Shown here piece after piece: positions 44,554 through 57,140 of a stretch of DNA of 64,000 nucleotides. The first letter of the stretch is position 1, and each line of letters begins with the position of its first letter. This DNA is from Zygnema circumcarinatum. Lineage: Eukaryota; Streptophyta; Zygnematophyceae; Zygnematales; Zygnemataceae. The stretch is from assembly GCA_037447605.1 (NCBI GenBank), contig CM074819.1, positions 248,269-312,268 on the forward strand. Reading direction: 5' to 3'. Below the pieces are notes generated by a model. The model was not told the origin of the DNA, did not search any database, and saw only the letters and a list, made by a program, of their open reading frames with translations. The translations under genes were made by a program, and so were the position numbers.

Positions 44554-46149
44554 GCAAATGGCTTTTTGGAAAATGGTGTAAAGTAAAAAAAAGAATGATG
44601 TGTGGCTATAGTATAGCAGAGAAAAGGAAAAGGAAATAAAAGTAAATTAGAATGTCCAACTACATGCGGTAGAGATTTGCAGCGCTTCTTGGAGAAGGCC
44701 GCCATTGTTAAAGTAAGCTTCTTTGCCCACTTTTCTCCCCATGCATTTTATATTTTTCTTTTTCTTCATCAACTTGGTGATTGTTCTTCTTCTCCCTTCC
44801 TCCCTGCAACTTGCATCCCTTCATACCTCCCTGACATGAAAAAATCTGCTTTTAGGGTTTGTTAGGGTTCTTTTCTATCTCAATCCGTGTTCAGTTTTAT
44901 GAAGTCATATTGCTTGACTTTAAAAAAAGCTTATATTTGGTTTGGTGGTGACAGCAGTTCAGATTTCGGCGGCGGCCCACGTGTTGGTGGGAGAGCCTCG
45001 CCTCGCCTCGCCTGTAGAGTAGGGCCACACTCCTCTTCGGCTCGCGTGTACAAACCACAGGAGCTCCTCTGAAGGTGGGTATGGCCAACAATTATCTCTC
45101 TGGTCAATTGCCTGAGTATGATAAGGGGAAGTGAGTATTATCATCTGAAACCTTTCTTTTTTTTTTTTCTTTCTTTTTTGGAGAAGGTATTAGAGGTAGG
45201 GCCTATTACTGAGACGATGATATCAAAGCGCACGCAGGGGATGGAGTTAATGGATGTGTTTGCTGGGAAATACAGGAACTATGGCGCAGCTTCACGGTGT
45301 GGGGCTAGTGCGGAAGCTCTTGCAGCTACTGTTTTGGGGATATTCCCCTTGTGTGGCTTTCCCCGCCACTGGCGCGTCATGGTGATCTGCTTCTGCCTCT
45401 TCTTCTGATGCTGTGAATGAGGTAAGCAGGCCTTTCTACCCCATTAATCTGAGACAGACTATCTCACATTAAACCGTAAAGGGAACAAGATCTTCTAGGT
45501 GTTGTGGCTCAGGCCCGCCAATGGCCAGGCATGTGTTTAGTTCGTCCTAGAAATGTGGTGATGTGGAGCAGAGTGCTGTAAATAGTGAGTTCTCTCAATG
45601 AAGGGTGTTCCGGTGTTGGCTTCACCTCTAACCATCCGGTCCCGTTAAAGTGCGATACGGCCGTTACATTTTTGTACCATACATCATTAAGCCCTTCCTG
45701 TCCGTCTATTCATCTTTTTAATAGCTGGAGGGTTCGCAGTATTTAATGTTGCTTTGGTGCTCACGTTGTTGTCCCTTAGCAGTTGCTGTTCGTCAGGATT
45801 CGTTTTTTCGGGAGCATATGACGAGCTTTTCTTCCCTCCTTCAAAAAAAACGAGGAGTCTTTTTTCCGGCCTCGCCTTCTCCAACAATGCTCTCTTGGGA
45901 AAGATCACCGAAAATGAATAACGTCTAAGAAGACTCTGTCGTCACTTGCCATGAGAGCGCCCCCTTGCAAAGGCGGCTTTGAGGACAGTTTCGCTTCTTT
46001 CAAATTTGTTTTTTTTTTTTTTTTTTTTTTTTCTAAATATGCTCAGAGCGAGAGAAACGCTCGCTCTGAGCTTTGTTGTCAGTCAAATAGAATTCGCATG
46101 CTCGGAAGTGGGCAAGGCTTTGCCAGGACCCAAATTTGCACTGTGCATC

Positions 46150-46300
46150 CAATTGTGACTGAGAGCCGACTTTGTAAATAAACGGGTGGCAACTGAATGA
46201 AAGCGCCCCTTCTTCTTCCTCCTCTCTATTGAAAAGGTCCATATGGGGATCGTTTGTGGCCTTGGAAAATGTAGATGAGTTGAGAGCAAGGGAGAGGTAG
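46150..46300. repeat. Diverged duplicate segment, copy 1
   Basis: Shares GCCGACTTTGTAAATAAA and a later CATATGGGGATCGTTTGTG-type block with 47045-47165, with the same order and spacing. No gene is recognised in either copy. Confidence 0.5.
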
Positions 46301-47044
46301 CGAGGCAGGCCGGGGAGCAGGGGGGGGAGCGGAGCAGGTGGGGAAGCGGGGCAGGGAAGAAAGAGGGGTGAGAAGACGAGGGAGAAGAGAGACAAAGAGG
46401 GAGGGAGAGAAAGGGCGACAAACAAATACATAGATAAATATAGGGGTGGAGAGGGAGAGAGAGAGGGAGAGCGAGAGGGAGAGGGAGAGGGAGAAAAGTA
46501 CATGTCGGCAAGCACCTGCCCTACAAGCTCCGTGGAGTTTTCTCCAACAGCAAAACACCTGCCGTACATCCCGTACACGACATCGCAATTGCTGCCGCCC
46601 GACTCAATCTGTACGGCGGACGACAAAGGGACGGGGAGGGGAGGGAGAGAGGCAAGAGAGCCGACCCCAGGACGCTGTCGGGCGGTCTGCCATCCCCCCA
46701 AGACATGAGCGTCGGCTGGCAGCGCTGGTGCGCGCATTCCGCTAAAAATTGGGGGAAATTATTCCACTCACCGCCTCTCTATCGCGTCGCTCCAGTTGTC
46801 GAGCAAACGGAAGGTCGGAGTCGTCATGCAAGTGTGCGTAATTTAAATACAAACGACTGAATGTTTTCCCTTTTATACTCTTGTGCGGGCGTGCGTGGCC
46901 GTGCCAGACGACGATTCGGGGCAGTTGCAGGACTGCATCGTACTCAGTACGGGACCGTACGTAGTTCTGAAATTAGAAATTGGACACCCCGAGTGTAGCA
47001 AGGCCCCAGCTGAACTGAGGGCTGAATTGTGCTCCACTAGTGAG

Positions 47045-47165
47045 AAATGGCCGACTTTGTAAATAAAAGGATAGGCTCTGGATGAAAGGCCATGTCAAAC
47101 CTCAAGACATATGCTGGGGTCGTTTGTGAGAATTTCAAACGCTTAGAGCAACGGAGAGGGAGGGA
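47045..47165. repeat. Diverged duplicate segment, copy 2
   Basis: Partner of 46150-46300, followed as in copy 1 by a GAGAGGGAGG purine tract. Confidence 0.5.
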
Positions 47166-48417
47166 AGCAGAGAAAGGATAGAGGGAGAGGGAGGGATGGA
47201 AAGGCGGGATGAGGGAGAGGGAGGGAGGGAGGGTGGAGGGAGGGAGGGAGGGAGGGAGGGAGGGAGGGAGGGAGGGAGGGAGGGAAGGAGGGAGGGAGGA
47301 AGGGAGAGGGAGGCGACCTCGAGAGTGGACCCCTGGCCAGCCTCAGGAAGAGCGCCTCCCCCACCCACCCTACCTCCCCTTCCTTCCCCCCTTTCCCCTT
47401 CTTTCAGCATTTACTACTTCCTCCCTCTTTGTTACATTCCTTGGCATTGCATAACTGGGAACCACTGTCCATGGTCCTATCTCGCCATCACTTGCTGGTA
47501 AAACATGGGCGTCTGCGTGAGAGACCAAATTTTTCTTTTCGCCGATAGTCACATAAATAGAGCGAGAGATAGTGGGGAGGGGGGGGGGGGGGGGGGACGA
47601 GCAGCAGCAACCACAGCAGGCAAAAGGCAAAGAAACACAGCCTCACGGAACCAATCGCAACAAACACAATCCAAAAAAAAAAACCGCGCAACCCGACACA
47701 ACCAAAGGCAAACGAACACAGCGAAGCACAAACAAACACATACAAAACCAGACAGGTGCAATCTTATGCAAAACCATGCAATCAATCACAACCTCGCGCA
47801 TCCGTATGCGAACAAACACACAAAATACATATAAAGCGAAAGAACACAACTAAACACATGCATACACAATCACACGCAAACATACGCAACCAAATATGAC
47901 CACACACAAGTAGACGTGAACAACCGCAACCACACAACCAAACTCAAACGTAACACATGTTAGACAATGAATATTGCATGATTCCCTTTTCATGACTTTT
48001 GTGCCTTTGGGAAATGAATGACATGTGTGTGGACACGACCAAAGAATCGCAAAACGCAGAGGAGCTAAGAGCGATTGGTAATGGAAGTGGCATTGAGCTC
48101 ATGATGCCGAAGCCATGAAAAGTACGTGGAAAGGAGGTGGAAAGCTACGCCGAGGCACAACAACGCCTACGCTTACGCGTTTGGTACGAGTCTCCTGATA
48201 ACCACATGGCTGTGTGCGAGGGTGGAACATGGGCGGTCGCGTGCGAGGCTTCCCTTGGCCGCGGGCCGCTCCGGTGCAGCCCGAAGCGCGGCGGCTACCG
48301 GCTACGGCTACGGCTACGCGTACGCTCGAGTTACAGGTTACATGCTGCGGTTACGGCGGGGGCTACAGCGTGCGGGGGCTACGGTGTACGGACGCATAGA
48401 GCCCGAACTCGCGAGGA

Positions 48418-48462
48418 CTCCACGTAGGCACCACGTAGGCGCCACATAGGCGCCACGTCGGA
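48418..48462. repeat. Tandem CCACGTAGGCG-type repeats, second array
   Basis: Four 11-bp-spaced copies (CCACGTAGGCACCACGTAGG and following), the same word as at 8580-8642 upstream of the SPX-MFS gene. Confidence 0.6.
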
Positions 48463-48679
48463 CAACCGATTCAGTCGTCGCATCGTGACCGCACATTGAG
48501 CGTGCGAAGCGAAATCGACGGCAGGCGGCGCGCTGCAGGAAGTTAGTGAAACTCTAGCTACTTTCGATCCCTGCAGCGAATGCGCACGTCCGTACCATGG
48601 TTTTCCGCTGCACCGAGCCGCGTTTTTTGCGGCCCCAACGCTGCAGGCACGTGTGGAGCATAGTGAATACCCCGTTCTG

Positions 48680-48851
48680 GGGAACTACGCCTGAGTTTTC
48701 CAATCGTGCGCCGCCGCGTGGCGTTGAAGATCCGCTGATTGGCGTCCGTTGATTGGCTCGCGCGACCTCTGATGGAACCCGCAATTCTCCCTTCATGACT
48801 CATGATCCGATGTGGCGGTACAGGCAAACGCTGATGGACCCCCACCCCCTA
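48680..48851. repeat. Dispersed repeat, right end (copy 2)
   Basis: Shares GAGTTTTCCAATCGTGCGCC and GGAACCCGCAATTCTCCCTT blocks with 39488-39707, then continues to a terminus CGCTGATGGACCCCCACCCC, the reverse complement of the start at 39327. Same orientation as copy 1. Confidence 0.75.
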
Positions 48852-49966
48852 GTTGTGACCACCGACCAATGTCAAGTCGAATCTGCACTCGGTGTGGACG
48901 TGGCAGATTTCCATTGGAGGGTGCTCGCTGGCCTGACAGGTGACACCCGAACCACCCACTACCTGCCCCGCTCTGCCCGCCGGATGGATCTGCCCGTCCG
49001 AAAACTATTGATGAGGCTGCCCGCGCAAAGGTCCAAATTGCCCACCGCCCGCCCGTCCGTCTGACAGTGACAGTGCCAGTGCCAGTGCCCGGCGCCTCGC
49101 GGCGGGCACTGGCACGTGGCGCGGGCCCACGTGCGTGCGCGTCTCCCGCTGCGACCGCCCGCCTCGACTCCAGTCGGGCGGCGACCTCTGTTTCGCGCTC
49201 CGACCGGAGTGTCCCACCTGCCTGTCACCGCCCGCCCGCACGTGCGAGCCGGTTGCGAGTTGTCAACCCGCGGAACGCCGCTCCGCGCAGCTTGCGCCAA
49301 CGAAAAACCGCCACGTGGCGTCAACGTGGCACTTGCCAATCATCAAACAGCGAATGGTGAGGCTGCCCTCAAAATGTTTGGACTGCCCGAGTTCAGTTGC
49401 GCGGTCTGGTGTGCCACGTGGCGACATTTCGTTGGTCCGTGGGTTCCGTTTGAGACTGCCCCAGTTTCTATTCTCTACTGTTTCACGTGCCCGTCTCCAC
49501 ATGCCTACCGTACTGCACGTGCGAGCCTACGTCAGCGAAAGTTGCCGAGGGTGGAAAAAGGCGGACCGTTCTCGCGCGCACGCGCCGCCGGAGGGAGGAC
49601 GGCGCCCGCCGTGCCATCCGTCCGTCCATCCATCCGTCCGTCCGTCCGCGTCCGTCGGCGCTTTTTGCGAAACTGAGATCGACCTCTCCTCTCCGGCAGC
49701 CCGCGCCGTACGAAATTGAAAAAAGAAAAATTCGTTCCGTTTCTACACTTTTTTTGTTTTGGAAAAAGTGACGCGCGGGCGGGCGGGCCGGGGGAGGTCA
49801 GACCTGGACCGGCCTCTGCGGCGCTGCGGCCGCCACGTGGCGGCGCGTGGGGCGCGCGGTACGATGGCTGAGATTCTGGTTTACGGACGAGGTTGCTTGC
49901 GCTGACGTAGCATGGTTCGAGCAGGCCTGTGCGCCGCTCGTTCCAGTTTTTGAGCCGCGGAACACG

Positions 49967-50040
49967 CGGTTTGTGGTTTGCGGTTTGCAGTTTGCGGTTT
50001 GCAGTTTGCGGTTTGCAGTTTGCGGTTTGCGGTTTGCGGA
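49967..50040. repeat. 7-bp tandem repeat (GGTTTGC / AGTTTGC)
   Basis: About ten head-to-tail heptamers alternate mainly between GGTTTGC and AGTTTGC. Confidence 0.9.
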
Positions 50041-52314
50041 CCGCAGAACGGGAGGTGGCGCGCCGCGGGGGCAGCAGCGGCAGGGAGCCACGTACGCAGG
50101 TATCCTCACAAGCTCAAGAAGCCTGGAATGGGATTATTTTGCATCAACTGAAACTGCGGGGACGGACGGTTGGCAGAGATCCAAATGTTTTCCTAATGCA
50201 TTCAGATGTCAATCTGTTGTTGTTGTTGTGGTTGTGGTTGTAGCTGTGGTTGTGGTTGCGGTGCCTCCTTCCCTCCAAGACTTGCTTGACCTTCACACGG
50301 GTGGCCGCTAAAGCGCTTGAAATTGTTGTTAAGAAAAAGGGGAGTCCCCAGTCTGGGGGGTTTGAAATACATTGAAAATAATAATTTGAAGCAGAAGATT
50401 GTTCAATTTCTCGACCTGCTTGCCTCGATACGGCGACTCTCCTGCGGCGGATCGTGCCTTCACTCGTTCTGGTATCGAATTGGCGGAAGGCTCAAAGCAC
50501 TCGGACCAACCGCCAGTAAAACTGCGAAATACTGCCGTCATTTGAATATCAGAATGCGTACTCTTCTGAATAAAGCAATCCCCCTGCCCGAGAGTACTGC
50601 CTCTGCGTGCCAGTTCGCAGCAGAACTGGCGAATAACTGCCCGTTCAACTGCGTTTCAACTGGCAACGCTAAACTGTCCAGATTTGACTTCAGATGTCGA
50701 GTACCACGCCCCGTACAGCGCGGTTTGTCTCGTAGCGCCGCACGTACGGCGCGGCCTCGCGGGATTCGGCCAGAACAGGTGCAGGCGGGAGAGGGAGGGA
50801 GGGAGGGAGGGAGAGAGGGAGAGAGGGAGAGAGGGAGAGAGAGAGAGGGCGAGAGAGAGGGAGGGAGGAGAGGGGTCGAGGGGCAGGAGCAGGGAGAGGG
50901 TGTCGCGCCGCATGTATGCGTGAGGCAGCCGGAGGCGGATTGTAGACTTCACGCTGCCATCGGCGTTTAGGATACTGCAGCCGTCGTTTGATCCGCGGGA
51001 GGTTGCGCGCTCTGAAGGCTTGGTGCGCAAGGCAGGGCCACGACTTCTTCCTTGTTTTTCCATTCGGATGCATTCCTTCCTGCACTTCTTGCTTTTTCTG
51101 GCGCGATCTTTTGTATGCCGGTTCCTGGAAATGTAGATCATTGCGAGGGGCGATCCAGGAGGTAAGGCGGGTTTTGGAATCCTCCTGTTTTTGAAGATCC
51201 TCTTGTCGATCAGCCTGTATTTGCTGCTGTATGGATGTTGGTGAGCTGTTCTGGCGGTGCCTCTGTTGCAAGCATGAATGTCTTGATGGCGGCCTGGCAA
51301 GTTTATGAGGAACGGATTTCCCGTGCAGATCTTGAGCTGATACGTGTTTGGAAGAGCGCTTGTTGCTTATCTGTCACCCAGAGGAACAATGCTTCTGTTC
51401 AACGAGTGTCCCCTTTAGGCTCTCGTGCCCTCCTTCAGTATCTTCTCGCAAGAGATAGAATGATATAAGATCTCTCTCCGCCGCTTGACCCACTTCTACT
51501 GCTCAGCCTTTTCCTCTGTCATTTATTCCAACCCTTGCTTTGCCTCCCTTTAATCTCCACCACTCTTGCTGCTTAGTTTTTTCTCTCTCTTGTTCTGTAT
51601 GTGCCCCGGTTCCCCCCCCGTGCTCCCTTTTAGGCCAGGTCCTTTTGGTCGCATGTTCTACACTTCGGTCGCTTTTTTCCCTTTCCCTTTCTTCTTCTAT
51701 TCATTAAATTCTCCCCCTTTTCTAGTTTGCGCCGGTCCTTTATTTCACTTTTCGTCACAGATTTTCCTAATCCTTGTTTTCCTGCATGATTCACCTTTAG
51801 TTCGAAATCTCTCGAGTCTTTACAGCTCTGTAGCCCTTCTGATTCTCTCGGAATCCATTGATTGTCCAATTCATTTTTGAAAAGTGATCCTGCACAGATT
51901 GCATGATACTGCCGATAATAGTACTCTTTGCTGCTGTTTTTCGGGCTCCTCGTTTGTTAAGAAATTTCTGATCTGGTGGTTCTATTCGAAAACAAACACG
52001 GTTACACGTCTTTCCCCTCTCGTATCCAAAGAAAATGTGGCTCAACTCAGCAGTAGCTCACAGTCTGTGTACTCTGTAGGTGTGCTTGATTGTCCATTAT
52101 GTATGCATTGGACTGTATGGTTCGGTAGAGCAGCACTTTCTTGTTCTTGATCATTGACATTGGTTTTACTGTTTTGGTAAAGTTCGTCTGTTTCGTGTCA
52201 TTGTATGAATTACGCCCTCAGCCATAACTCCTGTTATTAAAGCTCAAGAAAATAATTGTTTTGCATGGATGCAGGACAAAGCCTTATTCGTAAAGCACAT
52301 TGATGTGGTAACCA

Positions 52315-55300
52315 ATGACTCATTTGACTTTCCTCGTGGGAGGGACGCCAAGACGATGCATATGCACGTTTCTTACGATTGGAGTTCTAATGATGACATT
52401 CATGCCAAGAGTTCATGCTGGTAAGCTGCGTCATAAAAAATCAAACTCATCTATACATGCATACATGGTTCAAAGCTCTGGAGGAGGCGTAGAGGTGATG
52501 GTGCTGGCATCTCGGATAGCTTGATTAGGATTTTACGGTTTTAGGGCTAGTTAGAATCTGCCTGAAATCGGCTTACCGGGCCCGTACTGTCAATTTTATC
52601 GTCGAATAATGCTGGCTATGTGCCAAAATTCACTTGCAAGTTCTTACTGGCCAAAAGAAGTAGGGCTTGGGCTTTGTAGACTCGCACAGCTTCTTCAGAT
52701 GCGCAAGACTCCGTGAAGTATTCACAGGAGGGTAGTTTTCCGATGTTTATGTCAGGTGGGGTTTGTGCTGAATAGGTAGTTGTTAAGCAAATGCTGTCCT
52801 GGAACTCCGACCAAATATGACTTGAAATACGATGATTTAGACTCTCTCTTTCTCTCTCCCCCTCTCCGGCATCCTCCCGCCCCTGTTCTCCCTGGGAATG
52901 AAAGCCATCCTGACGAAGTTCGCATGCATGAGTAGCTGTAGATCTTCTACACGACTGACTCAAGCTTTATCCCAGCTGTCACTTAGTTAAACTGCTGGTG
53001 ATGCGGTACTTTTTGTTGCCCGTAGACATAAGTTTACGTTGCACCCTTGTGCAGCTTCATGGTTGAGATTTTCATCTCGCAAGTATGTCGTAGGAAGGAC
53101 ATAATCAGAATTGAAAGTTATTTGAAAACCATCCTCAACAAACCTGTTGCCTCATTCCGGAAAATTCAGCTGAGGGACGAATGCTGATCCTCCAAGGTTT
53201 CGTGAATAATGTTGTAGGGGCAACTATCTCGAAGACATATCTGTGTTCTTAATTGACGACCTTTTGTGTAAAACGCGCTGCAGGTTATTGCAACGTCATG
53301 CGAGATAAAAAGTTTACTGGGCGTGATTTGCCTCGAGGGCTTGTTCAAACAAAAGATACGGCAGCATGTTGTGTAGCATGCAGGCAGCGCAAGGAGTGTC
53401 GAGCATTTGTATTTGAAACCAAGGCCCGTTTATGTACCCTCAAGTCTGTGCCAGATTTCAAAAAATTATTCGAAGAAAAGGGCTTCATGACAGGGGCAAT
53501 TGGTGAGTTACATCCTGTTTTTAAACCATAACTAGAATCTTCGTCAGTAATATATCCAATGTTTTCCTGAAAACGACTGTTTATGAAATACACACCTACG
53601 CACACAGATGTTGGCGGGTTTGGCTGTCGATGGAAGATTGTTCAATGCAACAAAAAAAAAAACATGCGAGTCTAGTCATATGTTTCCTGCAGAAGATGGT
53701 TCTCATTCAGGGCAAGTTGAATGGCTTGGAGGATGACTGAACTTTCTCCTTCTCGTTCCCGTTTTCTACCTTGCTTCCCTTTCTGTTCTCCTTTTCCCAA
53801 TCTCTGCTTCCACTTCTTTTTCCTTCTCGCCTTCTATTCTGCGACACGAAAGCCTCCCCTTTCCCATCGTGAGAAACCTGCCTCTCTCTGTGTCCTTGAA
53901 CCCGTTTTTTGACTTCACCTGCCGCTCTGTTCCCTCGTCTGTTTCTCTGACTTCACTTGGACCCGCTTCCTGTGTTCTTCAGGGTATTGCAGGTTTCGCC
54001 GAGGCGCGGAGTATGCCGGCGATGTCCTCGGCACTGTGAAGGCGACCAATCAGCACGACTGCTGCGCGCAGTGCAAGTCGCGGACCGGCTGCGTAGGGTT
54101 CACCTTCGTGCAGGGGTCTCGCTCGTGCACTCTCAAATCTACAGTTGGACCAGTGGTGATGAAGACATTCGGGAACAGATCTATATTTGGGGGAGTAGCA
54201 GGTGATACAAACGAGCCCCCCTCTTTTTGGCATTAGTTTACTGGGCCAGCTTTTACTGTGTTTTGGGACAAAGGGTTGGTAGCAAATGGAAACTGTTTTT
54301 TCCTGACAAGGGTTCTCGCGCTTGAAGGGAATTGTTGTTTTCTCCCCTCACTTGGGTTTTCTGGGAACTGTTCGCTTGCAATGGGAGTGTGTTCTCAGAG
54401 TATGAGCGAGATTTTGAACGAGCTCGGGAATGGAATGATACTACTGCCCGCCTCGATTATTGGTGGAGGAGACTTGAAAGAGATGGAGTGGCAACCGTCA
54501 CACCCGAATTTCGGGAAACTTTGCAACTTCAAAAGTTTGTGCCATCTGGGCACACGCTGCACTTGTTTGTCCGCTACAGGTACTTCCACTACACAGGTCG
54601 TGGTCCAATTGCTAATCTTGTTTAACCCACCCCTTGCTGTGTTGTCAGTAATTTGGAAGTAAGAAAACCTGGTTGAGAACATGTGAGAATGCTGTGACTT
54701 TATTGACTTGTTTGAGTTCGGTTAACTCCACTTGATCCCGATGAAAGGTTTTTTTTCTGAGTCAGCGAAACTTTGCCGACCAATAATTTAATGATCTGGC
54801 GTTTATAATTAGCAATTTTTTGTCAGTACATTCCGCTACATTTTCCCGGACTTGCAGTCAGTTCCAGTTGACTCGAGTTCCTGAAGCTTTCTCGAAGGCA
54901 ACAATAACCCTTATGCTTAGCCTGACACTAAGTGTGCCCTTCTTGCTTGCAGTGCTTATCGAGATTCATTGAATTCTTTCTATATTGTTGGGCTGGGAGC
55001 AAACAAGTTGATGGAAAAAATTGGAAAGCCGGTTACCAACTGTGCATGGTTACCGGGGAAGATAGACGACATCCTTACACTGGGCAACCTATAGTGAGTA
55101 AGCTGGTTTCCAGTTCTCTTCGTTTTAAGGTTGCCATCCACTGTTGGGAAAAGCATCTGTAAAGACTCCGCTACAGTCGATGTAAATCAGCTTTGCGATG
55201 AACGCCTTGAAATGCCTTAGTTCCTACCGCTTGTGCCCCCCGTGGTTTCTCGGAGAAGGCTTGCGCTTCAAAGTCATTTGCTATGGTGAACGATATGAAC

Positions 55301-57140
55301 TGAAATCTAAAGAAGAACTATTTTCGTCTGTACTAGGAGTTGTTCTGAGGGTGCAACTGCCAGTAATGACATCAAAGGCTAATCAGGCTCGATCCCATGA
55401 CGTGTTCCTTTCGCAGTTCGTCCCCGCGCCTTGCGGTTACCTCGAAAGTGCTCATTCTGAAAGGCCACAGGAGAGACATCATGGAGACGGACTACCAGAC
55501 TCTGGTAGTGAAGTGCACTTTTCTTGAGCCTGTTGGGGACATTCGCGGAGGCACCCTCTTCTTAAAGGTTCCCACTCACAAATGTGAGTTTTTGGAGACA
55601 TCCTGTCACGATGACCTTTTCAAGTTAATGGTTGCTAACTGAGATTCAGGATGATAAGGGGTTAGTACGTAAAGGCTCAAGAAGAGTGTGAGGATTGGAT
55701 AGGATGGTTTAAAAAATCTCAGTGCAAATCAACTTGGGAAGTTTGGCGCGTTTTAAGCAACTGGAAAGATTGACTTTTGCCTTCATGATGAACTCCATTC
55801 AATAGGCTTTGAAAAACCCTGTTGATGGGTTGGTAGCTTGCCCCATTTGGCCCTGAGAAAATCGATGAACCTTCGCCCGACCCCAAACTATCCCTTTTTT
55901 TGTGCTGCTATTCGTCTTTGCAGTGGACGACGATGCTGGAATCCCAGAAGAGGCGGAAATGGTCCCTGTGCTTCACGAGTCTTCGCTTGACGAGAATCTT
56001 TTCCGACCACCCGTTGTAGGCGAAGAGCCACAATACCAATATCAACACATAATGTGTGGAGAACCGCTACGGAATGATGTGAATGCGTCCAATATTCGGG
56101 AGTGGGTCTTTTGGTACAAGGCGTTGTTCATGAACGACGTGCATTTTTTTATTTATTTGCCTGAAGAGATTACTGGTGAATTAGCCGATGTTCTTCAACA
56201 TTTCGTCCATCGGAAGTTGATGACATTGATCGACATCCGCGAGCAGGTTTCTTATGAAGGGTGGTACTACAACCAGGCGCTGTTTCTGAACGATTGCATT
56301 CATCGGTCGCGACACCGAGCAGAGTAAGTGATTACTTCTGACTGCTTTCAGAGCAGTACATCGATTTGGGTTGCGTTTTCCCTTAGCACTCCTGCTATAA
56401 CATGTGGATTCCTTTTCTTTTTTTCGATGAATGAGTGGCTGGATGTTCTGTGAGACAGGTTTTTTCAACCCATTGCAAAAGTTGACTGTTTTTTTTTTAT
56501 GCGTTGCAATTGCAGGTGGGCTTTCAATTTTGACTACGACGAATTCGTGTATGTTTGGCAAAAAGGTGTCACAATCAAAGACGTGCTGCACAAGTACAAG
56601 GACAAACCCTACTTGTCGGTGGGATGCTGGGACTACTCCGCAGGGCTGTGCATTCCGAAGGAGCGGGAGGGCCAATGGCAGATTGAACGCATGGTGTTCC
56701 GGAAGGAGAAGAAGAACTGCACGCGGGCACGCTGTTCCATGCACTCCGATCGCAGGAAATGGGCGGCGAATCTCAAGATGACCCTTGTGGTGAACATCCA
56801 CTTTGTGTATGTGTTTGAGTCCCCTGTGGCCGGTCTTGTTCTGGACGACCATTTGGCATACATCAGGTGGTATTCGCCGATCAACTCAACAATAGGAGGC
56901 GTAGTTTTAGACGAGAACGTGCTATTTATGGCGCACTACCGAGGGCTGTGGAGAAACCAATGCAACGTTGTTGTCCGCCCAAGTTTCACCGCAAAATACG
57001 ACCGATATGATCAGGATCTGGGCCTTGTGAGCCGGAAGTGGGACGGCGTGGAGAAGTACAAGATGGACCTGTCCGTGGCCCGGGTGGCGGGGCAGCTAGT
57101 GCAAGAGAACCACTGGGAGCACGTAGGCACCGAAGCGTAG
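52315..57140 (+). CDS. PAN-PAN-GT92 glycosyltransferase
   Basis: The 685-residue secretory-pathway protein combines two PAN/Apple domains with a glycosyltransferase family 92 (DUF23) domain. GT92 includes plant galactan beta-1,4-galactosyltransferases. Exons are 52315-52420, 53284-53502, 53983-54201, 54399-54579, 54953-55093, 55417-55583, 55924-56323 and 56516-57140, all in phase. Residues 1-35 are an N-terminal hydrophobic signal/anchor (CTFLTIGVLMMTFMPRVHA). Residues 36-108 (GYCNVMRDKKF, CCVACRQRKECRAFVF) and 109-181 (GYCRFRRGAEY, CCAQCKSRTGCVGFTF) are PAN domains. Each is encoded by one 219-nt exon of identical phase. A linker containing DSLNSFYIVGLGANKLM and RLAVTSKVLILKGH leads into the catalytic part. 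There CGEPLRNDVNASNIREWVFW and WYYNQALFLNDC precede the metal-binding FNFDYDEFVYV (Asp484, Asp486). The acceptor polysaccharide cannot be told from sequence. Confidence 0.88.

Larger units (their letters stand above)
44554..52314. other. Long gene-poor interval
   Basis: No confident gene. Possible single exons with donor or acceptor signals are 44681-44712 (RFLEKAAIVK), 45080-45131 (MANNYLSGQLPEYDKGK) and, on the minus strand, 46827-46770 (MTTPTFRLLDNWSDAIER). None could be chained. GA/GGGA simple repeats lie at 46440-46495, 47205-47310 and 50790-50870, and a poly-G run at 47580-47596. From 47640 to 47945 the plus strand is an A/C-rich run of ACAAACACA/CGCAACC words. A hairpin with GTGCCAGTGCC / GGGCACTGGCAC arms sits at 49073-49115. 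A 217-codon frame from 50317 runs into a GGGA repeat and shows no conserved content. 51480-51870 is pyrimidine-rich. Confidence 0.4.

Noticed and set aside
45080-45420. Short LRR-like peptide (MANNYLSGQLPEYDKGK) and following frame
   Set aside because: One motif-like word is not a leucine-rich repeat domain, and the downstream frame cannot be joined in phase without a stop.
50317-50970. 217-codon plus-strand ORF
   Set aside because: The C-terminal third is a GGGA repeat, the reverse strand is equally open, no motif is recognised and no splice context supports it.
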